The notes beneath the pieces are model-generated. The model was not told the DNA's origin. It ran no database searches and saw only the letters and a program-made list of their open reading frames with translations. A stretch of DNA of 58,611 nt, from contig JAABUA010000013.1 of the NCBI GenBank assembly GCA_011389515.1, forward strand, positions 1 to 58,611. Direction: 5' to 3'. Positions 16,811 through 24,641 of this stretch are shown here, one piece after another; the first letter of the stretch is position 1, and every line of letters begins with the position of its first letter. A program made the translations under genes and the position numbers. This stretch comes from Desulfobacteraceae bacterium. GTDB lineage: Bacteria; Desulfobacterota; Desulfobacteria; Desulfobacterales; Desulfosalsimonadaceae.

Positions 16811-16885
16811 CAGGAGCCTTGCGCCGGGTATTATGTTGAAACAGGCGCTAAACCGGATGTAAAAGGATTGGAAGGCTGATTTCTG

Positions 16886-19447
16886 ATGGCATTGCGTATG
16901 GAGCCGATAAAGTGGTTTTATGATCGTATTTTATTTAAGCATCCCGTTGTCGTCCTGTTGTGTTTCTTTCTGGCGTTGGGTGTCCTGGCGGCAAATGCCA
17001 GGAACTTTCAGATCGAGGCATCCGCGGAAACGCTCATTGACCAGACAGATCAGAACTACCTGTATTTCCAGGATGTCATAGAACGCTACGGTTTTGATGA
17101 TTTTGTGTTCATCACCTACACCCCGGGAGAAGGGGATCTTTTATCCGATCCGGTCCTTTCGGAAATTTCAGCGCTTCGGGATGAAGTGAACACCCTTGAA
17201 AGCGTCGATTCGGTAACGTCCATTTTAGACGTACCGCTCATTGAAAGCCCGCCCCGCTCCATCGATGAAATGGTAAGGGAAATCAGAACGCTTCGCCATC
17301 CCGATGTCGACATGGAGATGGCCAGAAAGGAGTTTGCCACCAGCCCCCTTTACAACAACCTCCTGGTCAGCCCGGATTTTAAAACCACTGCCCTGCAGAT
17401 TAATTTCAAACCCGATGAAACATACGAATCCCTCTGGGAAAGACGGCAGGCACTTCGCGAGAAAGACCGGGAGGGAAGCCTGACGGAAGAAGAAAAGCGG
17501 GAACTTGCCGAACTTCGGAAAAGGATTGGCGAACAGCAAAATGTCATGGATGCCAAAAGGCACGGAGATATTAATAAGATCCGTGCAATCATGGATCAAT
17601 ACGAAGATGGGGCGGACCTGTTTTTAGGGGGAATCAGCATTATCGCCGACGACCTGATGACGTTCATACGCTCCGATCTCAGGGTTTTCTCCATAGCCGT
17701 TCTGGCCTTTCTTGTGTTTTCGCTGGGTGTTATTTTCAGGAGTGTAAGGTGGGTGGCGCTGCCCATTTTGTGCTGTGCGTTTTCAGTGACCGCCATGGCC
17801 GGCCTGCTCGGATTGTTCGGCTGGCAGGTTACCATTGTTTCGGCAAATTTTGTCGCCCTCCAATTGATCTTCACCATGGCGATTTCCATACATCTGGTGG
17901 TTCGCTACAGGGAGATGGCCGCCGGAAACCCGGACGCGGACAACATTTTTCTTACCCGGGAAACCGTCCTGGCCATGAAAACGCCTATATTTTACGCCGG
18001 TCTGACAACCATGGCAGGTTTCGGCTCCCTGTGGTTTTCGGATATCCTTCCCGTGGTGACATTCGGCTGGATGATGGCTGCCGGTATTTTCGTGTCTCTG
18101 GTTGTGACGTTTATCTTTTTTCCTGCCGCATCCGCGCTTTTGCACGCAAGGGGCGCCGCTCCCGCCGGCGGGGTCGCAAGGTCCCGGTTTGCAGTTCCTG
18201 CGATTTTGTCCCGTTTGACAGCGGCGCACGGCACTGCGGTCTTTATTGTCAGCGCGTTGGTTTTTACGGCTGGTATTGCAGGGATTGTGCAGCTTCGGGT
18301 TGAAAATTCTTTTTTAAACTATTTCAAAAAGTCCACCGAAACCTACCAGGGGCTCAAGGTTTTGGACCGGGAACTCGGGGGGACTACTCCCCTGGACATC
18401 ATTCTCCGCTTTGCGGAGGAAGAAGCCGGTGACGAATCGGAACAGAGCGCGGAAGCCATTGAGGATTTCGATGAGTTCGATGAGTTTGACGAGTTCGGTG
18501 AATTTGCGGAATTTGACGAATTCGATGCTCCCGAAGATGCCGCCCGGTATTGGTTCACCCAGCACCGCCTCGACAGGATCGAAGCGGTCCATGATTATCT
18601 GGACGAGATCGAATTTACCGGGAAAGTGATGTCCCTTGCGGTTTTAAACAAAATGGCCCGGCGGATTACCGGATCAGAGCTCGACACATTTCAGCTTAAC
18701 CTGGTGTTCAATCAGTTTCCCGAGGAATACAGAAAGATGCTGGTTGAACCGTTCGTGTCCATAGAAAACAACGAAACGCGCATCAACCTGCGGGTGGTTG
18801 ATTCCGCCGAAGATTTGCGCCGAAACGAACTGATCGGCCAAATCCAACATGACCTGACCGAACAGTTCGGCTTCAGGGCGGAAAACGTCAACCTCACCGG
18901 CATGATGGTATTGTACAACGATGTGCTCCAGCGTCTGTTCACCTCGCAGATCATGACCCTTGGGGTGGTCCTGGCGGCGCTTCTGGCCATGTTTCTCATC
19001 CTTTTCCGATCCGTAAAGGTCGCGCTTATCGCGCTGTTTCCGAACATTCTCTCCACGAGCGTTGTTCTGGGGATGCTTGGATGGCTTGACATTCCGCTCG
19101 ATATCATGACGATCACGATCGCATCGGTAAGCATCGGTATTGCTGTCGACAACTCCATCCATTACATCTACCGCTTCATGCGGGAGTTCGCTGAAAACGG
19201 GGACTACATGGCGTCCATGCGCCGAAGCCATGACAGCATTGCCTATGCCCTCTATTATACGTGTATTACCATCGTCGCCGGGTTTGCGATCCTTTCCTTT
19301 TCCAATTTCATCCCAACGATCATATTCGGGCTTTTTTCAGGACTCGCCATGCTTATCGCCCTGCTGGGGGCGCTGACCCTGCTGCCGCGGCTGATCATTT
19401 TTTTCAAACCCTTCGGGCCCGAGAGAAAAACGCAAGGGGTCGCCTGA
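16886..19447 (+). CDS. RND/MMPL-family transporter with FDE repeat in the second periplasmic domain
   Basis: 853 aa with two repeats of the RND layout: TM1 near 20-38, a large periplasmic domain (about 40-265), TM2-6 (about 265-440), TM7 near 452-472, a second periplasmic domain (about 475-690) and TM8-12. The pattern fits MMPL/HpnN-like lipid exporters driven by the proton gradient. Residues 528-547 contain seven Phe-x-Glu/Asp steps (FDEFDEFDEFGEFAEFDEFD), the same motif as in MlaA of this operon. With mlaA and mlaC it likely forms a lipid-transport pathway between the two membranes. Exact cargo and direction are not shown. No SD stands out; start by frame and hydrophobic N-terminus. Confidence 0.85.
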   Translation: MALRMEPIKWFYDRILFKHPVVVLLCFFLALGVLAANARNFQIEASAETLIDQTDQNYLYFQDVIERYGFDDFVFITYTPGEGDLLSDPVLSEISALRDEVNTLESVDSVTSILDVPLIESPPRSIDEMVREIRTLRHPDVDMEMARKEFATSPLYNNLLVSPDFKTTALQINFKPDETYESLWERRQALREKDREGSLTEEEKRELAELRKRIGEQQNVMDAKRHGDINKIRAIMDQYEDGADLFLGGISIIADDLMTFIRSDLRVFSIAVLAFLVFSLGVIFRSVRWVALPILCCAFSVTAMAGLLGLFGWQVTIVSANFVALQLIFTMAISIHLVVRYREMAAGNPDADNIFLTRETVLAMKTPIFYAGLTTMAGFGSLWFSDILPVVTFGWMMAAGIFVSLVVTFIFFPAASALLHARGAAPAGGVARSRFAVPAILSRLTAAHGTAVFIVSALVFTAGIAGIVQLRVENSFLNYFKKSTETYQGLKVLDRELGGTTPLDIILRFAEEEAGDESEQSAEAIEDFDEFDEFDEFGEFAEFDEFDAPEDAARYWFTQHRLDRIEAVHDYLDEIEFTGKVMSLAVLNKMARRITGSELDTFQLNLVFNQFPEEYRKMLVEPFVSIENNETRINLRVVDSAEDLRRNELIGQIQHDLTEQFGFRAENVNLTGMMVLYNDVLQRLFTSQIMTLGVVLAALLAMFLILFRSVKVALIALFPNILSTSVVLGMLGWLDIPLDIMTITIASVSIGIAVDNSIHYIYRFMREFAENGDYMASMRRSHDSIAYALYYTCITIVAGFAILSFSNFIPTIIFGLFSGLAMLIALLGALTLLPRLIIFFKPFGPERKTQGVA
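18467..18526 (+). repeat. FDE-type coding tandem repeat in the RND transporter
   Basis: About 6.7 units of a 9-bp period encoding Phe-Asp-Glu and variants (FGE, FAE), the same amino-acid repeat as at 15424-15570 but with different synonymous codons, so it is not a recent copy. Confidence 0.9.
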
Positions 19448-19523
19448 AATTGAAGTGTTCTGCTGTCTGCTGTATTTGGGAAGGTTCATTATTATCATTA
19501 ATATGATTATGATACGGTTTTAA

Positions 19524-19720
19524 GGTTCAATTTCATTTAAAGGGGGCGGAATTGCCATGGCAACTGCAGGAGAACGCTGATATCTCTATGGCTTGCTTCG
19601 ACGCGCCCTGTGATGAACAGCTAAGCCACAGGGGGCTTGTCTGCGCTTCGCCAAGAGCTATCAGCAACCCCCTGCAATTGTTGCTGCGGGCAACACCTCC
19701 CCCTTTAAATGAAATTGGTC
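19524..19720 (+). repeat. Twin foldback element B1 (~197 bp)
   Basis: Starts GGTTCAATTTCATTT and ends AAATGAAATTGGTC. The outer arm TTTAAAGGGGGCGG pairs with CCTCCCCCTTTAAA. Core motifs GGCAACTG, CTCTATGGCT and CTTCGCCAAGAGC are present; the remaining arm sequence (GCAGGAG..., CCCCCTGC) differs from A1 but is still self-complementary. First of the inverted pair with B2. Begins 77 bp after the RND stop codon. Confidence 0.85.
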
Positions 19721-19746
19721 ATTTTGTATAATTCTTGATCGATACA

Positions 19747-19807
19747 AAAACACGAAGTCTGAATTCGTGTTTTGCTCGTCGCTGCATGGGCACGGCGCGC
19801 CGTGCCC
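19747..19807. repeat. Palindromes in the spacer between B1 and B2
   Basis: AAAACACGAA (19747-19756) and TTCGTGTTTT (19764-19773) form a 10-bp hairpin with a 7-nt loop. GGGCACGGCGCGCCGTGCCC at 19788-19807 is a perfect 20-bp palindrome. Neither sequence occurs in the other two twin loci. Confidence 0.8.
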
Positions 19808-19875
19808 GTACCGGGTCGTACAATTTATTCAAGACTCGAAATGAAACTGCATGCACAAATCCATGATATCAAATT

Positions 19876-20070
19876 GACCAATTTCATTTGGGGTGGGGGT
19901 TGCTCCCCGTGGGCGACATTGGGAGTGATTGTCGATCGCTCTTGGCGAAGTGAAGCAAAACATCCTGCATTGGTTTTGATTGCAGGATGTTGCGAAACGA
20001 GCCGTAGAGCGATCCCAATCGCTCACAGTCGCCAAGGGGAGCAATCCCCGCCAACAAATGAAATTGAACC
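19876..20070 (-). repeat. Twin foldback element B2 (~195 bp), inverted relative to B1
   Basis: Starts GACCAATTTCATTT and ends AAATGAAATTGAACC. Read on the minus strand it is nearly identical to element C1 at 41315, including the central hairpin CATCCTGCA / TGCAGGATG, GATCGCTCTTGGCGAAG and CACAGTCGCCAAGG. It is therefore closer to a copy 21 kb away than to its neighbour B1. Lies 124 bp before the debranching-enzyme start; that remainder (20071-20194) is A/T-rich with no clear signal. Confidence 0.85.
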
Positions 20071-20194
20071 TTTTTTATTCATTCCGTAGTAATAGCTAAA
20101 ATGGTTCCCTTTGCTGATTTTTTGATATACCAGAGAGTGCCAATTATTTATTTTTTTAACGCTTACCGTTTAAAAAAAATGGGACAAGTACAGA

Positions 20195-23100
20195 ATGCCT
20201 GTTTCTGAAAGTGTGAAGCAATATCCGGATCCCGGGAAGCGGATACTGCTGTTTTGCGGTGATGTCGTCCGGTTCCGGCTCATAACTGAAAATTCTGCGA
20301 AGGGTACGGGGTGGCTCCGGACCAACATCGGCCAGGGGCGCGTGACCCGCAGGGAGATTATTGCGGAAGTGGATGAAAACATTTCCCCCATGCATCACGA
20401 CTGGTTCGACATCCCCATGGCGCCTGGCAAAAACGGTTTCGAGCTGACGCTCCCCCTTTGTGAAGTCGGCCATTTCGAAGCCAAGTGTTATTTTCTGCCG
20501 GAAGGCGCTCAACCGGTCTGGCCGAACGGAGAGAACACGCATATCAATGTCGAACCGGCCGAATCGGTCTGCGCCAATACCGTCTATAACGCCTTTATCC
20601 GTCAGTTTGGACCCAACAAGAAAGAAAGGCATACACCCTTCGTTGATATCGATTTTCAAAAATTCGACGCGGAAGGGTATACCCTGATACCGCCGTCGGG
20701 CACTTTCCGCAGCTTTAAAAACGAACTCGACTTTATCATCGATGAATTGGGCTGCCGCTACATCCAGCTGCTTCCCATAAACCCGACGCCGACGACCTAC
20801 GGACGCATGGGCCGCTTTGGAAGCCCATACGCTTCCCAGAGCTTCCGGCTTGTAGATACCGCCCTGGCAGAGTTTGACCTGAAAGCAACGCCAATGGATC
20901 AGTTCATCGAGCTTGTGGATGCCATACACAGCCGTCACGCAAAGGTGATTCTGGATATTGCCATTAATCACACGGGGTGGGGGGCGAGGCTCCATGAAAT
21001 GTACCCCCGTTGGTTGAAGCGCGATGAAGAGGGAAAAATCGAAATCCCGGGGGCATGGGGCGTCCTGTGGGAGGATCTGACAAAACTCGATTACACCAAA
21101 AAGGAGCTCTGGCGTTTCATGGCCATGGTGTTTCTCACATGGTGCGGACGCGGGGTCGACGGATTCAGGTGCGACGCCGGATACATGATACCCAGGCCGG
21201 CATGGCGCTATATTGTCGCACGGGTAAGGGAACAGTATCCAGATACCCTCTTCTTTTTAGAGGGGCTCGGCGGCCGGATTTCCGTTACGCGGGATCTTTT
21301 AAACACGGCCAACCTCAACTGGGCCTATTCAGAGCTTTTTCAGAACTATGACAGAGGGCAGATCCATCATTACCTGAAAGAGGCGATTGAAATATCGTCT
21401 TGCGACGGGGTCATGGTCAATTTTGCCGAAACCCATGACAATCCTCGCCTGGCCTCCGTTTCAACGACATACGCGAAAATGCGCACAGCACTGTGTGCCA
21501 TGTTCTCCAATAACGGCGGTTTTGCCTTCGCAAACGGGGTGGAATGGTTTGCAACGGAGAAGATTGATGTTCACGATGCCAGTCCGCTCAATTGGGGGGC
21601 AAAGATCAACCAGGTGGATCATATCCGCAGGTTGAATACCATATTGAAAACGCATCCGGCGTTTTTCGACGGAGTAACCCTGCAGTTCATTGAAAAAAAT
21701 GAAGGCAATTTCCTGACGCTTCTCCGCACCCCTCCCCCCGGGGCCGCCCCCCTTTTGATTCTGGTCAACCTGGACTGCAGCAATCCTGCCACCGCCTGCT
21801 GGGAAAGACAGTTTCCCGTCGGCGGCCGGGACATTGTTTTCGATCTGATTTCCATGCGGGAATTGACCATTGAGCAGAAACAAATGTGCAACGCACTGCT
21901 TCTTGAACCGGGTCAAGTGCTTTGCCTGTCTTCTCAAAAAGAGGATATGGCATCGATCGAATCCGCGGAAAAAGACCGCATGCAGGTGCCGCGGCGGATT
22001 GCCATGCAGCGCTTAAAAGGCAAGGTCCTGGAAGTGTACCGGCATTTTTACGGCATGTCGCATCTGAATGATTTTGATCCGGAAGCGGAGGCCCTGAGGC
22101 TGAAGGAAGATCCGGTGGCTTACTGCGAAAGGCATAATGGCAGCGGCGCACATCCGGGTGTGATCACCTGGAAGTTCCCGGAGGATTTGAATCGACAGGT
22201 CATGGTGCCGCCCGGACGATTTCTGTTGGTATCGGCCCCTGTTTACTTCGAGGCAAGCCTGGTGGAAGAAGGCCGGGTGATCGCCATTGAAAAAGGGATT
22301 GAAAACGACAACGCCGGCTGCTTCGCCCTTTTTTCACCCCTTTCGGAAACCGGCGCACACAGGAATCTGTCCCTCAAATTAACGCTCTACAATGAGGGAA
22401 GGGGCCAACAGAAGGAATTTGTGCATGAAAATGGTCATCTCTTATATCTGCAGACACCGGATACAAGGTCGGTTCACCGGGCCATCGGCAGAAATGCCGT
22501 TATGGCGGCTCCGTTTACACTGCTGGGGACCAATGGGATCGGAGGGGTTTGCCGTGCATCTTCCTGGTGGGGACACCTTGAATCAAAATACGACGCGCTT
22601 CTGGCGGCCAATATGGATCCGGAAGTGCCTGAAAACCGCTGGATCATGTTCACCCGATGCCGCGGATGGATCGTGCACCAGGATTATTCACAGTCCATAC
22701 GGACAGATTGCATCCGGGAGGTCACATGGGGAAGCCGGCTGGAGGGAAAAGACCTCATGAAATGGCGCTACAGGGTGCCCACCGGGCTGGGTCTTCATGT
22801 GCTGGTCAGTGTTGCCGTTGAAACAGTACCCGAAATGAACCGGATTCGTATGCATTTCCACCGGCACCTGCAAAACGGGAAAGACCAGCTTGAAAACGAT
22901 CGTGCAGTAACGCTCATACTGCGCCCGGATATCGAGGACAGGAGCTTTCATGAAACGACCAAGGCGTTCACCGGGCCGGAACATTCCTTTCCAAAAGCCG
23001 TTTTGCCGGAAAAAGACGGGTTCGTTTTTTTGAACCACCCGGATAGAAAACTGTCAATGGATATGGCCGGGGCCGGGTTTGTTTCGGAGCCGGAGTGGAT

Positions 23101-24514
23101 ATATATGGTTCACAGGCCCCTGGAGGCAGAAAGGGGAATGGATTCCTATTCGGACCTGTTCAGCCCCGGGTATTTCCGCGGGGAGCTCAAGGGGGGGCAA
23201 ACGTTGATCCTTGATGCCATGGCAATGCGGGGTGACGAGAAAAAACCCATTTTTTCCGGGCGGCCCCTTGGCATAGAAAGGCTGGAAGCCGAAACCGGAT
23301 CGATTTCTCTTTCCGATGCCATGGCTCGGGCGATGAATCATTTTGTGGTCGATCGACAGCGGCTTGCATCGGTGATTGCAGGTTACCCATGGTTTTTAGA
23401 CTGGGGGAGGGACTCTCTCATCTTCTGCCGCGGGCTCATTTCCGCGGGAAAGACGGACACGGCACTTGACATCATAAAACTTTTCGGCCAGTTTGAGCAA
23501 AACGGTACGCTCCCCAACATGATTTGCGGAACCGACGCCCGAAACAGGGACACGTCCGATGCCCCCTTATGGTTCATTATCGCATGCCGGGATCTTGCGG
23601 AAAAACTCGGGACAGAGCATATTCTTGAAGCACCTTGCGGCAACCGGACCATAAGGGAAATCCTGTTTTCCATTGTGAATGGATACATTCGGGGAACGCC
23701 CAACGGCATACGGGCAGATGCGGATACCGGCCTTGTATTTTCGCCGTCTCATTTTACCTGGATGGATACGAATTATCCGGCTGCCACACCAAGGGAGGGG
23801 TATCCGGTGGAAATTCAGTCGCTCTGGTACGCTTCGCTTGCATTTCTGGGGCGTATTGAACCACCTGCCGGTACAGATGCGAAAACGTCCCTTGATTACG
23901 CAAGTATGGCCGGCCGCGTGGCGGCCGCGGTTGTCCGGTATTTCTATCACAAGGAGAATGCTTTTTTGTCCGACTGCCTTCACTGCAGCCAGGGGGTTGC
24001 GCCGGGTAATGCGATCCCGGATGATGCCCTGCGACCCAATCAGTTGTTTTCCGTTACCATGGGATTGGTTTCCGATCCGTCGATGGGCAGAAACATTCTC
24101 GCCGCCTGCAGTGAATTGCTGGTTCCCGGGGGTATACGCAGTCTGGCCGACCGGTATGTGGATTATCCGGTCAGAATCCTTCACGATGGGCAGATGATAG
24201 GGGATCCTCACCGGCCTTACAGGGGTCGATACCTTGGAAGTGAGGATTGTTCCCGGAAACCGGCATACCATAACGGCACCGCCTGGACCTGGGTATTTCC
24301 TTCTTTCTGCGAGGCCTGGCATATGGTTTATGGTGAAAAGGGACAGGATGCCGCTTTGGCATGGCTTTCCAGCAGCATCCTGCTGATCAATGAGGGGTGT
24401 CTCGGTCACGTGCCGGAGATTCTTGACGGTGACTATCCGCATGTGCAGCGGGGCTGTGATGCCCAGGCCTGGAGCGCGAGCGAACTTTACAGGGTGTTTT
24501 CCCTGCTGCAATGA
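20195..24514 (+). CDS. Bifunctional glycogen debranching enzyme: GH13-like domain fused to amylo-alpha-1,6-glucosidase (GH133)
   Basis: 1439 aa, about twice a bacterial debranching enzyme. Residues about 140-600 form a GH13 barrel with the triad visible: D327 in GFRCDAG, E356 in FFLEGLGG and D415 in AETHDNPR. A central all-beta region (about 620-1040) contains the glycogen-debranching N-terminal-type domain. The C-terminal part (about 1040-1439) is an (alpha/alpha)6 amylo-glucosidase: WFLDWGRDSLIF, EGYPVEIQSLWYASLAFLG, GGIRSLA and YHNGTAWTWVFP. This order (transferase then glucosidase) matches the eukaryotic debranching enzyme AGL. It would remove branch stubs left by the phosphorylase encoded next. 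Start ATG has a weak ribosome site. First gene of the glycogen cluster. Transferase activity of the GH13 half is inferred. Confidence 0.88.
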   Translation: MPVSESVKQYPDPGKRILLFCGDVVRFRLITENSAKGTGWLRTNIGQGRVTRREIIAEVDENISPMHHDWFDIPMAPGKNGFELTLPLCEVGHFEAKCYFLPEGAQPVWPNGENTHINVEPAESVCANTVYNAFIRQFGPNKKERHTPFVDIDFQKFDAEGYTLIPPSGTFRSFKNELDFIIDELGCRYIQLLPINPTPTTYGRMGRFGSPYASQSFRLVDTALAEFDLKATPMDQFIELVDAIHSRHAKVILDIAINHTGWGARLHEMYPRWLKRDEEGKIEIPGAWGVLWEDLTKLDYTKKELWRFMAMVFLTWCGRGVDGFRCDAGYMIPRPAWRYIVARVREQYPDTLFFLEGLGGRISVTRDLLNTANLNWAYSELFQNYDRGQIHHYLKEAIEISSCDGVMVNFAETHDNPRLASVSTTYAKMRTALCAMFSNNGGFAFANGVEWFATEKIDVHDASPLNWGAKINQVDHIRRLNTILKTHPAFFDGVTLQFIEKNEGNFLTLLRTPPPGAAPLLILVNLDCSNPATACWERQFPVGGRDIVFDLISMRELTIEQKQMCNALLLEPGQVLCLSSQKEDMASIESAEKDRMQVPRRIAMQRLKGKVLEVYRHFYGMSHLNDFDPEAEALRLKEDPVAYCERHNGSGAHPGVITWKFPEDLNRQVMVPPGRFLLVSAPVYFEASLVEEGRVIAIEKGIENDNAGCFALFSPLSETGAHRNLSLKLTLYNEGRGQQKEFVHENGHLLYLQTPDTRSVHRAIGRNAVMAAPFTLLGTNGIGGVCRASSWWGHLESKYDALLAANMDPEVPENRWIMFTRCRGWIVHQDYSQSIRTDCIREVTWGSRLEGKDLMKWRYRVPTGLGLHVLVSVAVETVPEMNRIRMHFHRHLQNGKDQLENDRAVTLILRPDIEDRSFHETTKAFTGPEHSFPKAVLPEKDGFVFLNHPDRKLSMDMAGAGFVSEPEWIYMVHRPLEAERGMDSYSDLFSPGYFRGELKGGQTLILDAMAMRGDEKKPIFSGRPLGIERLEAETGSISLSDAMARAMNHFVVDRQRLASVIAGYPWFLDWGRDSLIFCRGLISAGKTDTALDIIKLFGQFEQNGTLPNMICGTDARNRDTSDAPLWFIIACRDLAEKLGTEHILEAPCGNRTIREILFSIVNGYIRGTPNGIRADADTGLVFSPSHFTWMDTNYPAATPREGYPVEIQSLWYASLAFLGRIEPPAGTDAKTSLDYASMAGRVAAAVVRYFYHKENAFLSDCLHCSQGVAPGNAIPDDALRPNQLFSVTMGLVSDPSMGRNILAACSELLVPGGIRSLADRYVDYPVRILHDGQMIGDPHRPYRGRYLGSEDCSRKPAYHNGTAWTWVFPSFCEAWHMVYGEKGQDAALAWLSSSILLINEGCLGHVPEILDGDYPHVQRGCDAQAWSASELYRVFSLLQ

Positions 24515-24641
24515 TCATATCATTTTTAAATTTTCAGCGGATCGAATTGGCGATCAGCGGTGAAATGCATTAGAATTCATATAAAAGGCTTTAATCTGAT
24601 ACATCGTCAATCCTCATAAACAAAAGACCAAGAGAGTAAAC

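Noticed and set aside
19524-20070. Integron attC, retron or diversity-generating retroelement
   Set aside because: No attC core (GTTRRRY pair), reverse transcriptase, integrase or template/variable repeat was found next to any twin locus.
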